Positions 47,101-56,802 of a stretch of 64,000 nucleotides of DNA are shown in pieces. The position numbers and the translations under genes were made by a program. The stretch's first letter is position 1; every line of letters begins with the position of its first letter. Below the pieces are notes generated by a model. It did not search any database. It was not told the origin of the DNA and saw only the letters and a program-made list of their open reading frames with translations. Source of the DNA: Mesorhizobium sp. AR02 (GTDB taxonomy: Bacteria > Pseudomonadota > Alphaproteobacteria > Rhizobiales > Rhizobiaceae); NCBI RefSeq assembly GCF_024746835.1, contig NZ_CP080533.1:186001-250000 (forward strand). The letters run 5' to 3'.

Positions 47101-49826
47101 TGACCGCCAAGCTTGCCCTCGATGCCCACTTCACGCGCGACGTTGGTCACCTGGTCGGCAAAGGTGGCCAGCGTCTCGATCATACCGTTGATGGTATCGG
47201 CCAGCGAAGCGATCTCGCCCTTCGCATCGACCGTCAGTTTGCGCTTGAGATTGCCTTGCGCGACCGCCGTCACAACGTCGGCAATGCCACGCACCTGATT
47301 GGTCAGGTTCGTCGCCATCAGGTTGACGTTGTCGGTCAGGTCTTTCCAGGTCCCGGCGACGCCTTCGACACGCGCCTGGCCGCCAAGCTTGCCCTCGGTG
47401 CCGACCTCGCGCGCCACACGTGTCACTTCGCCGGCAAAGGAGTTGAGCTGGTCCACCATGGTGTTGATGGTCGACTTAAGCTCGAGGATTTCACCCTTTA
47501 CATCGACCGTGATCTTCTTTGAGAGGTCGCCGCGCGCCACGGCGGTTGTGACTTCGGCAATGTTGCGCACCTGGCCGGTCAGGTTCTCGGCCATCGAGTT
47601 CACATTGTCGGTCAGGTCCTTCCACGTGCCGGCAACGCCGCGCACCTGCGCCTGACCCCCGAGCTTCCCCTCCGTGCCGACTTCGCGCGCGACACGCGTC
47701 ACCTCGCCCGCGAATGAATTCAGCTGGTCGACCATCGTGTTGATGGTGGATTTGAGCTCAAGAATTTCACCCTTCACATCGACGGTGATTTTCTTCGAAA
47801 GATCGCCAAGCGCCACCGCAGTGGTCACCTCCGCGATGTTGCGCACCTGACCGGTCAGATTGGCGGCCATAGCATTCACGTTATCTGTCAAATCCTTCCA
47901 CGTGCCGGCGACGCCACGCACCTGTGCCTGGCCGCCCAGCTTGCCGTCGGAACCGACCTCTCGCGCGACGCGCGTCACCTCCGACGCGAAGGAATTGAGC
48001 TGATCCACCATTGTGTTGATGACGTCCTTGATCTGCAAGATCTCGCCCTGCGCATCGACCGTGATCTTCTGCGTCAGGTCGCCGGTGGCGATTGCGGTCG
48101 CCACCTTGGACACGTCGCGCAACTGCACGGTCAGATTGCCGGCCATGGCGTTGACGTTGTCGGTCAGGTCCTTCCAGGTGCCGCCAACGCCTTCGACATG
48201 AGCCTGTCCGCCGAGCTTGCCTTCCGAACCGACTTCGCGCGCGACGCGCGTGACTTCCGAAGCGAAGGAATTCAACTGATCGACCATCGTGTTGACGGTA
48301 TCCTTGAGCTCCAGGATTTCGCCTTTAACATCGACGGTGATTTTCTTCGACAAATCACCGCGTGCCACGGCCGTCGTCACCTCGGCGATGTTGCGCACCT
48401 GCCCGGTCAGATTGGCGGCCATCAGATTGACGTTGTCGGTCAGATCCTTCCAAGTGCCGCCGACACCCTTCACCTCGGCTTGGCCGCCGAGCTTGCCTTC
48501 GGTGCCGACCTCACGCGCCACGCGCGTCACTTCCGAGGCAAAGGAGTTCAACTGATCGACCATCGTGTTGATGGTGTCCTTCAGCTCCAGGATTTCACCT
48601 TGCACCGCGACGGTGATCTTCTTCGACAGGTCGCCCGAAGCGACCGCCGTCGTCACCTCGGCAATGTTGCGCACCTGGCCCGTAAGATTCTCGGCCATCG
48701 AGTTGACATTGTCGGTGAGATCCTTCCACGTGCCGGCAACGCCGCGCACCTGTGCCTGGCCGCCGAGCTTGCCTTCTGTGCCAACCTCGCGCGCCACGCG
48801 CGTCACCTCGCCGGCGAATGAATTGAGCTGGTCGACCATCGTGTTGATTGTCGATTTCAGCTCGAGGATTTCGCCCTTCACATCGACCGTAATCTTCTTC
48901 GACAGGTCGCCCAGTGCCACGGCCGTCGTCACCTCGGCGATGTTGCGCACCTGGCCGGTCAAGTTCTCGGCCATGGAATTCACATTGTCGGTCAGATCCT
49001 TCCATGTGCCACCGACACCCTCGACGCGCGCCTGGCCGCCGAGCTTGCCCTCGGTGCCGACTTCGCGTGCGACGCGCGTCACTTCCGAAGCGAAAGAGTT
49101 GAGCTGGTCGACCATCGTGTTGATGGTGTTCTTCAGTTCGAGAATTTCGCCCTTCACATCGACCGTAATCTTCTTCGACAGATCGCCCGAGGCGACGGCC
49201 GTCGTTACTTCTGCGATGTTGCGCACCTGCCCGGTCAGGTTCGTCGCCATGGCGTTGACGTTGTCGGTCAGATCTTTCCACGTGCCGGCCACGCCTTTCA
49301 CGCGCGCCTGGCCGCCGAGCTTGCCTTCGGTGCCGACTTCGCGCGCCACGCGCGTGACTTCAGAGGCGAAGGAGGCCAACTGGCCGACCATGGTGTTGAC
49401 GATCTTGCCGATGCGCAGGAACTCGCCGCGCAGCGGTCGGCCGTCGATTTCGACCATCATTGTTTGAGACAAGTCGCCCTTGGCGACGGCGCCGATGACG
49501 CGGGCAACCTCAGCTGTCGGCTGAACCATGTCTTCGATCAAGTCGTTGACGGATCGGACGCTGGATTCCCAGCTGCCGGTGGCATTTCGAACGCGGCCAC
49601 GTTCGCCTATCCGCCCATCCTTGCCGACGACCCTGCTGAGCCGCTCGAATTCATGCGTCACCTGATCGTTCAGATCGACGATCTCATTGAAGGTTTCTGC
49701 GATCTCGGAATCGAGACCTTCGTAAACGTTGTCGATGCGCACGGAAAAATCACCGCGCCGAAAGGCTTTTAGAGAATTCAGAATGCTTCGACGGTCCAAC
49801 TGCTTTTTGGATGCCTGCACAGTCAC
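44109..49826 (-). CDS. giant soluble hybrid histidine kinase with nine tandem HAMP-type repeats (Nik1-like)
   Basis: A 1905-residue protein without membrane helices. Residues 1-152 hold two divergent HAMP-like segments. Residues 153-980 are nine tandem 92-residue units, each with [27 protein letters not shown] and [13 protein letters not shown] domain (about 995-1150), a long coiled coil (1150-1230), HisKA with His1238 ([14 protein letters not shown]), and HATPase ([28 protein letters not shown]) follow. Then come a receiver ([23 protein letters not shown]), a degenerate receiver, and a final receiver ([22 protein letters not shown]). The poly-HAMP layout is that of fungal group III osmosensor kinases. 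An EcfG promoter stands upstream. Confidence 0.95.
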   Translation of the reverse strand: MTVQASKKQLDRRSILNSLKAFRRGDFSVRIDNVYEGLDSEIAETFNEIVDLNDQVTHEFERLSRVVGKDGRIGERGRVRNATGSWESSVRSVNDLIEDMVQPTAEVARVIGAVAKGDLSQTMMVEIDGRPLRGEFLRIGKIVNTMVGQLASFASEVTRVAREVGTEGKLGGQARVKGVAGTWKDLTDNVNAMATNLTGQVRNIAEVTTAVASGDLSKKITVDVKGEILELKNTINTMVDQLNSFASEVTRVAREVGTEGKLGGQARVEGVGGTWKDLTDNVNSMAENLTGQVRNIAEVTTAVALGDLSKKITVDVKGEILELKSTINTMVDQLNSFAGEVTRVAREVGTEGKLGGQAQVRGVAGTWKDLTDNVNSMAENLTGQVRNIAEVTTAVASGDLSKKITVAVQGEILELKDTINTMVDQLNSFASEVTRVAREVGTEGKLGGQAEVKGVGGTWKDLTDNVNLMAANLTGQVRNIAEVTTAVARGDLSKKITVDVKGEILELKDTVNTMVDQLNSFASEVTRVAREVGSEGKLGGQAHVEGVGGTWKDLTDNVNAMAGNLTVQLRDVSKVATAIATGDLTQKITVDAQGEILQIKDVINTMVDQLNSFASEVTRVAREVGSDGKLGGQAQVRGVAGTWKDLTDNVNAMAANLTGQVRNIAEVTTAVALGDLSKKITVDVKGEILELKSTINTMVDQLNSFAGEVTRVAREVGTEGKLGGQAQVRGVAGTWKDLTDNVNSMAENLTGQVRNIAEVTTAVARGDLSKKITVDVKGEILELKSTINTMVDQLNSFAGEVTRVAREVGTEGKLGGQARVEGVAGTWKDLTDNVNLMATNLTNQVRGIADVVTAVAQGNLKRKLTVDAKGEIASLADTINGMIETLATFADQVTNVAREVGIEGKLGGQARVPGAAGLWRDLTDNVNQLAANLTTQVRAIAEVSTAVTKGDLTRSISVEASGEVAALKDNINEMIRNLKDQTLKNAEQDWLKTNLARFSRMLQGERDLATVSRLIMSELAPLVNAQYGVFYVTNRDEEESYLELAASYGAESKAAIKQRLDLREGLVGQSAADKRAIMLDNVPPEFLRVTSGLGSASPANVIILPALFEDEVKAVIELASFGEFRDTHQSFLNQLMESVGIVLNTIAATMRTEGLLKQSQLLTSELQARQTELTKKQEELHATNEELQEKAQLLENEKKQVENKNLEIEMARRALEEKAEQLALTSKYKSEFLANMSHELRTPLNSLLILSNLLATNQQGNLNERQVEFARTINSAGTDLLSLINDILDLSKIESGTVSIDINDMPVTHLRQHMERTFRQLAADKGLGFTIKVDPALPETVRTDEKRLQQIVLNLLSNAFKFTSQGEVSLNFRVEKASRRNGSGQAVKALAIAVTDTGIGIPEDKQKLIFEAFQQADGTTSRKYGGTGLGLSISREIARLLGGELRVESTPGKGSTFTLVIPFAGPRVAAAQSALPAPTEVVAAPASLGSPPSAELIDDRDTIAPTDRVVLIVEDDPTFGGLLLGLARSAGLKGVLSNAGSGTLALARKLVPDAITLDLGLSDIDGWVLFDLLRHDQKTRGIPVHVISGAEDIDSLAHKGASSISTKPVSSDELMKVFQDIHSRKLRIQRRVLVADPDPERRLSLVEAIRDGVTSVTAVGRFAANADDIGMASYDAVVLGFGRSAKENAQALDELTGQFGEALPQLLFFAPHPDALEQVLALNPSLANAPRAENFAQLALHISATLPGEGREDDGPETEQTGKSDLAGAKVLIVDDDIRNIYSLTSVLETYDIQVLHAERGRDGVALLEQTPDVDAALIDIMMPEMDGYETMRRIRGTQAIAHIPLISVTAKAMKGDRQKCLDAGASDYIAKPVDLDLLMALLRVWIGRSRSRVETPEKILVAVN
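46887..49370 (-). repeat. nine 276-base coding tandem repeats (HAMP units)
   Basis: Nine consecutive 276-base units encode 92-residue poly-HAMP repeats, residues 153-980 of the kinase. Units 1-4 and 6-7 are nearly identical in protein; units 5, 8 and 9 diverge. The array also creates long spurious frames on the plus strand. Confidence 0.93.
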
Positions 49827-49896
49827 TGCGCCACTCCCAGCCTGAATGGATTAGATTGTCCCCTGCGGCCAAATGGTACATCCCGCCGCAACCCCA

Positions 49897-49921
49897 AACG
49901 CCGCACTTTCCCGTTTGTTCC
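49897..49921 (-). promoter_or_regulatory. EcfG-type promoter of the HAMP kinase operon (GGAAC-N16-CGTT)
   Basis: Minus-strand GGAAC (49921-49917) and CGTT (49900-49897), 16 bases apart, about 70 bases before the kinase start. Confidence 0.7.
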
Positions 49922-50071
49922 ATGGCTTCGAGATACGGCGGTAGCACGACAGTGCGAAGCTCTACCCATCACCCAATTCGAGCGCGCTTGCGACACATGC
50001 CACCCTGATATCGTAGGGATCATCCAGAGTTGAGAAACATGCCCAAAAGCTTTTGATGGCCAACGCGAAAA

Positions 50072-50870
50072 TTACACGAAGAGCTGGACGATCAACACCG
50101 TCGCCGCCGCCGCCATCACGGCGGTTGCGAGCCAGCCGACCCAGCGCATGACCAGCGGTACAGTCGCCTGACCCATAACGTCTCTCCGCGCGGTCATCAG
50201 CATCATCACCGCCATGACAGGCACCGCGACGACCCCGTGGACTACGGCGCTCCAGTAAAGCGCCTTGATGGGGTTAATGGGCGTGAAATTGAGGCACGCG
50301 CCGATAAGCGTAGCGATCGCGATCGTGGCGTAGAATGCCTTGGCCTGCAACGGCTCGCGCTCGAGCCCAACCGGCCACTTACGAGCTTCACCCAACGCGT
50401 ACCCGGCCGAACCGGCGAGGACCGGGATTGCCAGCAGCCCTGTGCCAATGACTCCAAGTGCGAAAATGGCAAACGCGAGCACGCCGGCGACCGGACGAAG
50501 CGCTTCGGCCGCCTGGCTGGTGGACTCGATATCAGTAATACCCTTGGCGTGAAGGGTAGCACCAGCCGTGATCATCGCGAGCGCGACAATGTTGGAAAAC
50601 GCCATGCCAATATAGGTATCCAGACGGATACGTTAATCGCATTCTCGGCTTGTTGCGGCGCCTCTTTCAGCGGCTCTCGCAGAGGTTTTGCCTTCTGGTC
50701 CTCAACCTCCTGTGAAGCCTGCCAGAAAAACAGATACGGGCTGATCGTTGTGCCGAAAATCGCGACCACAGCCGTCCAGAACGGTGCATCGAGCGTGAAT
50801 CTCGGGATGAACAGGCCGTTCGCGACCTCGGTCCACGGCACGTGAACAAACATCACCGTGCCGAAATAGT
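50072..50870 (-). pseudogene. Nramp-family metal transporter, N-terminal half lost and frameshifted
   Basis: Starting near 50870 the minus strand reads MFVHVPWTEVANGLFIPRF, FWTAVVAIFGTTISPYLFFW and QASQEVEDQ. A shift near 50610 then leads to IGMAFSNIVALAMITAGATL, and on through later helices to 50072. These are the middle and C-terminal helices of Nramp/MntH-type divalent-metal transporters. The first helices, which carry the DPGN metal site, are missing. Confidence 0.85.
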
Positions 50871-51695
50871 GAGGCCGAAGTTGACCGCCACGCAGCATCC
50901 CTTCCCTGGTAACATGCTGGCCACGTGGGCTGCTTGGTCGGCCCGTGTTCGTGTTTAGGACCGCGGGCACTCCGCCCCGACCATGATCCGTCAGCGTTCA
51001 AGCCCGTCACGGTTTCTTTCGCGACGGCTTTGTCGGCCTCTTAGCAAATGTTATTGACCCGGCCTGGCGTTCACATCCAATTCATCGGCGTCGGCAGCGG
51101 ATATGTGTTTGCCGCCCGCTGCTTGGAATTGCCGGTCAGGCGGAGGCCGAAATGCATTCACGGATCGATCACACAGCGATTCAGCCAGAAGAAGTCTGCT
51201 TTTTGCAAAGCGTGTTTGATCGGCTTTGTGGATGCGGACGTCCAGACGCGTTCGCGCGATGCCGAACGACTGGGGGCTTCGTTGATTGAAATGTTCCAGT
51301 CAGGTCTTCGCGATGAAGCCGCATTGCTCGAACGGGCTTGGGAGCGGCACGGGACATCCTGAAACTCAGGCATACGCCGTGACAGAGGCATGAGACCACC
51401 GGCACGCAAGAATTTCCCCTTTTTATCCCCGCCCCTGTTCGCCAGTTCTCGCTCGTTTCTCCATCCGCAAGGCACGCTCGGCTGCAAGGCACGCCAGGCG
51501 GAAGCCTCTTGGCGAGTGAACCCAACGAGAGAGCGACCCGCGATCTCGGCAGGCAACCCGAACACTTTATCCAAAACGGGGCACGTTCCTGCCGGCTCAA
51601 TTACAACAGCGAATCTCATCGGGTACCCAGTGTGCCAAATAGGCGCGGAGGGATTTGATCCAATACGGAAAACCCCCGCGCCTGCCGAGTGTGAA
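50871..51695. other. gene-poor stretch
   Basis: Overlapping frames on both strands (for example a plus frame at 51048-51362 and a minus frame at 51158-51781) have no ribosome binding site or family support. The part next to 50871 is probably debris from the Nramp deletion. Confidence 0.45.
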
Positions 51696-51980
51696 TCAAA
51701 CGTGGTTGGCGTGTGTCGTCGTGATCGAAGGCGGCATTGGCTCGTCCTCGACAAGAAGGTCTTTCTTACGCGCGAAAGCAATCAGGATGCCGCGGGCGGT
51801 TTCCGCATCAACGTCGCCAGCGAGCGCTGCCCTGCAGGCCTTTATTGCCGCTCTCTGTTCTGGGCTGTTGCCACACCATTCGCAGACAAACTGGTAAGCA
51901 TCGACGACCGTGTTGAGCTGTCTTGGAAAGCCAAGACCCACCCATACACGGACTGGCTTTTCAAAAGGCTTTGCAAGCAT
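51696..51980 (-). CDS. DUF982 family protein
   Basis: A 94-residue protein with FEKPVRVWVGLGFPRQLNTV, DAYQFVCEWCG, AAIKACRAALAGDVDAETAR and GILIAFARK: the DUF982 order of an N-terminal strand pair, a Trp/Cys helix and a final helix. AGGAGG lies close before ATG 51980. Paralogue of the gene at 38481-38771. Function unknown. Confidence 0.8.
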   Translation of the reverse strand: MLAKPFEKPVRVWVGLGFPRQLNTVVDAYQFVCEWCGNSPEQRAAIKACRAALAGDVDAETARGILIAFARKKDLLVEDEPMPPSITTTHANHV

Positions 51981-52374
51981 ATTGACCTCCTTGGCTCTTG
52001 GCCGGTACCCCGGCTTGGTTTGTGGAACCGAGAAAATCTGTGGCAGAGATCGAGAGATTTCAAGAGGCTTGGACAGCAAAGCGCGCCTGTTCAGTTCTTC
52101 AGGGATAAGCACAGGAGGTTGATGGAGCATGCATCCGTCCCCAGGCGGCCATCTCGCCTTGCAAGATGTGGGTAACGAGAGGGGAGATACCCTTCCCGCA
52201 AGCCGTTTCGTGGCGGCTATGATTCGTCCCGGTTCAATCGAACTCTTGACTTGTCTTCGATCACGCCAATCGACGGCATTTCTGGTATCGCCAGCAACGT
52301 ATTTTAGAGTTGGCGTCGTGTTGGGGAATTTGCAGCAGCGGGACGGCCGGTGTCGTATCGCGGAGATTCTACCA
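51981..52374. other. gene-free stretch
   Basis: No supported gene, repeat or promoter motif found between the two minus-strand small genes. Confidence 0.45.
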
Positions 52375-52581
52375 TTAGCCCTCCGCCCATTCCGTCCGCC
52401 ACTTGCCATCAACGCCTTGGACCATCACCTCGGCCGCATACCCTTGCGACACGGCGGTGTTGGCGGCCTTGATCGCGGCCATCAAAGCGCTTGTGCTTGT
52501 GTCGTAGGAATAGTCTTTCCCATCGTATCTGACGTTCCACCGATCCGTCTCTTTCGAGACATAATATTTCGCGCTCGCCAT
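52375..52581 (-). CDS. DUF2188-like small protein
   Basis: A 68-residue protein reading KYYVSKETDRWNVRYDGKDY, ALMAAIKAANTAVSQGYAAE and VMVQGVDGKWRTEW. This is the beta-hairpin, helix, beta-hairpin layout of DUF2188 proteins (W-V, A...A, V-Q--DG). AGAGGAAG precedes ATG 52581. Function unknown. Confidence 0.75.
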   Translation of the reverse strand: MASAKYYVSKETDRWNVRYDGKDYSYDTSTSALMAAIKAANTAVSQGYAAEVMVQGVDGKWRTEWAEG

Positions 52582-52622
52582 GGCTGGCGCTTCCTCTGCC
52601 GTTGCCCACTCCGATTGTAGCT

Positions 52623-52991
52623 ATGACGATCGAAAAAGCGAGATGGCATAGGCTAGGGCGTGGGCCGAGCGGGGGCATCGCCGCAACATCATTTGAGGGC
52701 GAAAAGGAGGTTTATTTGTTTGGAACTTTCTGGCGCGTCCACGCTTTCTTGGCCGGAAAAACAAGGGAGGTTTCCTTGACCGGTCGCAGAGTGGACAAAG
52801 AGAAATTTGAAAGGGCCGATCGCGAAGCCAGGAATTTTCTTAACGAGGAAAGGCTGGCGAGAGAAGCAAAGACCGCTCGGTTGAGAGAGCAGCGCTTGGC
52901 CTTGCAGGTTGATCAAAAACAACCTCGATCAATGCCTACGGAGGCTGTGCCGCCAAAGCGGGCCGCAAGACGGATCATCGAGGTCGACTGA
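52623..52991 (+). CDS. hypothetical protein with charged coiled-coil C-terminus (copy 1)
   Basis: A 122-residue protein. Residues 1-60 are mixed (EVYLFGTFWRVHAFLAGKTR). Residues 60-100 are a charged helix, VDKEKFERADREARNFLNEE then REAKTARLREQRL. The helix is closely repeated in the small frame at 63519-63692 (FDKERLERADREYRAIVEAE, REAKSTRLREQRL), so a family exists. The ribosome binding site is weak. Convergent with the small gene at 52975-53187, overlapping at the 3' ends. Confidence 0.5.
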   Translation: MTIEKARWHRLGRGPSGGIAATSFEGEKEVYLFGTFWRVHAFLAGKTREVSLTGRRVDKEKFERADREARNFLNEERLAREAKTARLREQRLALQVDQKQPRSMPTEAVPPKRAARRIIEVD

Positions 52992-53187
52992 CGCCGCCGG
53001 CCGGCGCGTATTTGAATACGTGCCGTTGGCTCTCGTCGACAACCCTGAACCAGTTCGGCTCCGAGGTGCGAACTATAAACGGACCCGGCACGACCTTCCC
53101 TAGAGCCTCCAGCGGGGTGCTTGCAGTCAAGATGTGCGAGGCGACTGCGTTTTCGCCTTGCATTTCATCGATATGATATTTTGCCAT
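52975..53187 (-). CDS. small YHxxEM-family protein (copy 2)
   Basis: A 70-residue protein reading KYHIDEMQGENAVASHILTA, STPLEALGKV, WFRVVDESQRHVFKY. It matches the protein at 41156-41368 in order and key residues. AAAGGGA precedes ATG 53187, and an EcfG promoter lies at 53212-53236, suggesting stress expression. Confidence 0.65.
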   Translation of the reverse strand: MAKYHIDEMQGENAVASHILTASTPLEALGKVVPGPFIVRTSEPNWFRVVDESQRHVFKYAPAGGVSRPR

Positions 53188-53211
53188 GTCCCTTTCTCGC
53201 TCGCTAAAGCC

Positions 53212-53236
53212 AACTTCGACCGGCAAGGGAGGTTCC
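53212..53236 (-). promoter_or_regulatory. EcfG-type promoter (GGAAC-N17-GTT)
   Basis: Minus-strand GGAAC (53236-53232) and GTT (53214-53212), 25 bases before the start codon. Confidence 0.65.
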
Positions 53237-53352
53237 TCGTGGGGCCGGATCTTCAGGCTAGACGACAGCCGAAAGCGCCATCTCCGTCAACTGGGCGAGC
53301 TCCACCTGCCGCTTGCCGACAGCCCGTCTAGCGTTTTGTCGACGGCAATCGC

Positions 53353-53634
53353 TCACGTCCAGGAAGGGCTTGCCCGGTCATTGGGAAGCGTCATCACCGC
53401 CTGGGCCGGCTGAGGGATAGGGAACACGTTGGGCAGTTTGCTCGGATCGTCGACAGCGTCGTAGTCGGTTGGATCAATGTCGGGCTTTCCGCGAAGCTTT
53501 TTGTTGGCCGCCGTGTCGGATTGCAGGGTAATCGCAGTAAATCGCAGGAATTCACCGCCTGGAAACTTGTCAACAAGGTCCGCCTCCTTCGATCCTGGCA
53601 CGTCAGATTTCGCCCCACATCGCGTTTTCGCCAC
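53353..53634 (-). CDS. hypothetical protein fragment
   Basis: A minus-strand frame with conserved-looking sequence (CFVAKTRCGAKSDVPGSKEA, DLVDKFPGGEFLRFTAITLQ, DPSKLPNVFPIPQPAQ) but no recognised family. The same frame continues upstream of 53634 without an obvious start. It may be the 3' part of a lost gene. Confidence 0.35.
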   Translation of the reverse strand: MAKTRCGAKSDVPGSKEADLVDKFPGGEFLRFTAITLQSDTAANKKLRGKPDIDPTDYDAVDDPSKLPNVFPIPQPAQAVMTLPNDRASPSWT

Positions 53635-53843
53635 GAAGCAAACAATCCCGTTCGAACTCTCGCGCTCACCGCCGCGCGTTGGCCCTTGCCCATCCGCAGC
53701 CGTGTGATAGCTCGGAGACTTGGCGGTCGAGGTTCGTTTCGGAGTGCTGGAGGCCCATTACCCGGGATTGAGTTCAGCCAGGTTTGGATCGCGGTTAGCT
53801 CGAGCTGCCGCGACCAGATGCGGCGCCAGGCGCTGTTCAGGAG

Positions 53844-54473
53844 CTACTTATTTTTGGTGTTGAGTTCACGGTTTGCCGTATAATCGATGGTGAAGGTTCC
53901 TGCTGCAACCTGAACGCCTCCTTCACATTGGATATGGTGACCGTTGTGTAAGGCCCTTCTCTTCAGTCAGGATCCGCCCGCGTAAATCGAGCGATTTTCT
54001 GCCAAAAACCGTAGTGATATTGGAATTGCGGAAGGATGACCTATCAGCGAGCTTGATGATGACGTTGGCGCCATCATATTTGATATTCTTCAGACGGCGC
54101 CCAGAGAAGTCAACATTGTTGTCGAGGGTAGCTTGAGTTGGCGTCTTCGAGAGCGCGTGAAGCCGGACGTCTTAAGCTTCTTATTATAGACGACCACGAT
54201 TCGCCGTCTGCGATGACGTTGATGCCTGACTGGCCGGCATAGTTGAATCTGTTTTTGCCCGGCCTCTGGAGAAAAAACCTGCCACTTGTCCTCTCCCCTT
54301 AGGACCGGATTGGACGAAGTTCCCAAACATCGACTTCACAGATGAAAAGTAATCGGCGATGGCTTGCGCTTCGACAGGCGCCGCGGAGATCTTTGTCGTA
54401 AGCCCAGGGTCGCAGCCGTACAAACAAAAGCAGCGCAACAGAAAACAAGGTGCTTTTTGATTGCAAGGCCCAT
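53844..54473 (-). pseudogene. LolA-like outer-membrane lipoprotein carrier, multiple frameshifts
   Basis: Reading across frames from ATG 54473 gives a signal-like start, then ISAAPVEAQAIADYFSSVKS, MFGNFVQSGPKG, NYAGQSGINVIADGE, VVVYNKKLKTSG, TPTQATLDNNVDFSGRRLKN, RSSFRNSNITTVFGRKSLDL, TTVTISNVKEGVQVAAGTF and NTKNK before the stop at 53844. This is the rhizobial LolA-family order. At least four frame changes are needed, so it is dead. Confidence 0.75.
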
Positions 54474-54526
54474 TCGGTATCCTAGTGCCGACTAAGGCGT
54501 GGTCGAAGGCCCACGCGCCTCCAAAA

Positions 54527-54790
54527 TCAGTAGCCGTCCGGGCATCGCGCAACGTAAACGCGGCCATGCCGATCGCGGTATCGACACTGACCAGCCTCAC
54601 TGGCGTGTCCGATAACCGCCCCGGCCAGTGCTCCGACAGCACCGCCAACCACCGCCCCCTGGACCGGGTCGCCGGCGACGGCAGCCCCAACGGCCGCACC
54701 ACCCAAGCCACCGACAGCAGCGCCTTGTTCGGTGCGCGAGCAAGCGCCTAGCGGAAGAAGCAGGCACAAAACAAGCAATGTCTTTTTCAT
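54527..54790 (-). CDS. glycine-zipper lipoprotein
   Basis: An 87-residue protein: signal with lipobox (LLVLCLLLPLGAC, cleavage before Cys), then a repeated Gly/Ala zipper (GAAVGGLGGAAVGAAVAG, GAVVGGAVGALAGAVIG), and a C-terminal CRYRDRHGRVYVARCPDGY segment with two Cys. AGGAGAG precedes ATG 54790. Likely an outer-membrane or periplasm-facing lipoprotein of the YMGG-like Gly-zipper type. Function unknown. Confidence 0.8.
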   Translation of the reverse strand: MKKTLLVLCLLLPLGACSRTEQGAAVGGLGGAAVGAAVAGDPVQGAVVGGAVGALAGAVIGHASEAGQCRYRDRHGRVYVARCPDGY

Positions 54791-54989
54791 CGATACTCTC
54801 CTGTGGCCATCATTAGCCGTGCTTAAATGTCTCACCGGTGTTTTCGATCCATTGATCCGGCGATTGAGTACAACTGTTTACCAGCCAACCCGCAGCAGGC
54901 TGCGGCAACGCTCACCCCCGGAAACCCGCTCCTTGGGACGTTGGACCTAAAGGCTTCGACGCCTTGGTGAGCACTCAGTCTGATAGGAA

Positions 54990-55013
54990 GCCCGTCGCCG
55001 AAACGCGACGGGC
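54990..55013 (-). terminator. hairpin downstream of the DUF1236 gene
   Basis: GCCCGTCGC (54990-54998) pairs with GCGACGGGC (55005-55013) around a six-base loop. It lies 18 bases beyond the DUF1236 stop. The following T-run is short. Confidence 0.6.
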
Positions 55014-55030
55014 CTCCGTGGTGAGAATGG

Positions 55031-55330
55031 TCAGTCGTAGACCTTCACGATCTTGTGGGTGCTCGGATCCACCAGGACCGTGCGGTTGTCGATCACGACG
55101 TAGCGGTACTTGACGTTGGGAACTTCGCGAAGCTCGACCGTGTCAGGCAGTGCAGTCCCGATGTTGAGTTCCACGCCCGGCACCTTGACCGAAGCCAGGG
55201 GCTGCTTCTTCACATATTCGCGGATGACCGTGTCCTGCTCCGGCTGGATGATGACGTCTTCGGCAGCAGCTGCGCCAATACCTGCGAGCAGCAGAAACGC
55301 CGCAGCGGCGCCGGTAAGATACGCTTTCAT
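55031..55330 (-). CDS. DUF1236 periplasmic protein
   Basis: A 99-residue protein: signal peptide (AYLTGAAAAFLLLAGIGAAAA), then DVIIQPEQDTVIREYVKKQP, LPDTVELREVPNVKYRYVVI, DNRTVLVDPSTHKIVKVYD, the standard DUF1236 domain. Exported, function unknown, common in Rhizobiales. AAGGAGA precedes ATG 55330, and an EcfG-type promoter lies at 55388-55412. Confidence 0.88.
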   Translation of the reverse strand: MKAYLTGAAAAFLLLAGIGAAAAEDVIIQPEQDTVIREYVKKQPLASVKVPGVELNIGTALPDTVELREVPNVKYRYVVIDNRTVLVDPSTHKIVKVYD

Positions 55331-55387
55331 GATGTCTCCTTGTGAGTTTTGCGAAGGACGCCAGGGGATCCGGCGTCAGAACAGTCG

Positions 55388-55412
55388 AACTTCAGCCAAA
55401 CCCGATCGTTCC
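55388..55412 (-). promoter_or_regulatory. EcfG-type promoter of the DUF1236 gene (GGAAC-N17-GTT)
   Basis: Minus-strand GGAAC (55412-55408) and GTT (55390-55388), about 57 bases before the start codon. Confidence 0.65.
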
Positions 55413-55477
55413 CACGGGGGGACTTCGGTCGGGCCAGGTATCGGACCAAAGTCTGACCCCCAGCCATGCCATTGGTG

Positions 55478-55502
55478 GGAACAGCGCCCGCTTGCGGTAG
55501 TT
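55478..55502 (+). promoter_or_regulatory. EcfG-type promoter of the PLD gene (GGAAC-N17-GTT)
   Basis: GGAAC at 55478-55482 and GTT at 55500-55502, 28 bases before ATG 55531. Divergent from the DUF1236 promoter 65 bases away. Confidence 0.65.
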
Positions 55503-55530
55503 ATCTGCGGCAGATTTGCAGGAGGAAACG

Positions 55531-56482
55531 ATGGATAGAAGTGTAGCCAAGCGCGGTGGTTGCTCGCGCCGGCTTTTGCGGTTGCGGTCGCCTTCCTGAC
55601 GATCGGCCTTTGCCTTGGCTGACGCCGGCGCCCCACCATTTCCAGTCGATCAGCGCAGCCATGTCCCATCCTGCGCATGACCGCGTCAACAATCGCACCC
55701 ATCGCAAGCTTCTGGTCGTGGATGGGCACGTCGCCTTTACCGGCGGGGTCGGCATTGCCGACAACTGGCGCGGAAACGCGCGCAACCCTGATGAATGGCG
55801 CGACACGCACTACCGCGTCGAGGGGCCGGCGGTCTCAGCTTTTCAGGCCGCCTTCGCGGAAAATTGGCTGGAGACCACTGGGGAAACATTGCAGGGCGAC
55901 AAGTTCTATCCTCCACCCGAGCCGGCAGGCGCGCTTGACGCCCAACTGATCCTTTCCTCGCAGCCGAACGGCTCCGAGGACATGGAGTTGATGTTGTTGG
56001 CAGCAATAGCTGCGTCTCAAGACCACCTGCGCATTGGAATGGCATATTTCGTGCCGGATGACATCGCCCTCCAGCAGATCCTCGACGCTAGGAGGCGAGG
56101 CGTGGCGGTTGCCGTGATCGTGCCTAATTCGCTGACAGACGTGCCACTCACTCGAAAGGCTTCACGCTACTTCTGGGGCGCATTGCTTGAAGCCGGCGTT
56201 CGAATCTTCGAGTTTCAGCCAAGCATGTACCATCCCAAGCTCCTCATTGTTGACGATGTCTTGGCGAGCTTTGGTTCAGCCAATCTGGACGAGCGTTCCC
56301 TGAGGCTGAACGACGAAGCTACGTTGAATGTTTACGGCAGCGATTTTGCGAAAACGCAAATCGACATTTTCGACAAAGACCTCCAACGATCCAGGCAGGT
56401 TACCCTGGAAGAATGGCGAGCGCGTCCCGTGCGCGAAAAGACCACCGAGTGGCTTGCCAGTTGGCTGAGACCGCAGCTTTGA
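55531..56482 (+). pseudogene. phospholipase D / cardiolipin-synthase-like protein with internal deletion
   Basis: ATG 55531 (AGGAGGAAA upstream) begins MDRSVAKR. After a shift comes a membrane helix (APAFAVAVAFLTIGLCLG). Then about 120 residues normally present are missing, and the frame from 55556 continues with HRKLLVVDGHVAFTGGVG (first HKD motif), GMAYFVPDD, and YHPKLLIVDDVLASFGSANL (second HKD) to the end. Both catalytic HKD motifs survive, so a shortened product started inside (for example near 55661) might fold, but the N-terminal phosphodiesterase half is incomplete. Confidence 0.75.
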
Positions 56483-56802
56483 CCGCGCCATCTTCCGCCT
56501 TGGCACGTTTTCGGGCCCTCCCGATGCGAAATCGCCCGCCGTTTTATTCCCGCATCTTAATGATGCCAGAGGCTTCAGGCTGTGCTGACCGAGATGCCTT
56601 GCAAGGCTAAAGCGGCTTGCGAGTTAAAGGATTGCGGCGCTGTCTGGGAACGGATGAACCATCAAAAACGGGAGAAGACCCGTTCGCAAGGTTCCCACCT
56701 GAATCTCAACTGACCGCCAGGTACATTTGCTCGAACTAAAGCTTGCTGTTCGGAACCCGGTGATTATGGTTGGCAAATCGTGAGGCGTAAGAGGGCAGAG
56801 GC
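56483..56802. other. gene-free stretch upstream of the HWE kinase
   Basis: GGAAC occurs at about 56647 and 56754, but neither has GTT at 16-17 bases. No gene seen. Confidence 0.45.

Noticed and set aside
46887..49370. CRISPR-like or satellite array
   Set aside because: The repeats are contiguous, 276 bases long and in one reading frame; they encode HAMP units.
48198..49467. Two long plus-strand open frames opposite the HAMP array
   Set aside because: They are shadows of the 276-base repeat units on the other strand, low-complexity and without a start signal.
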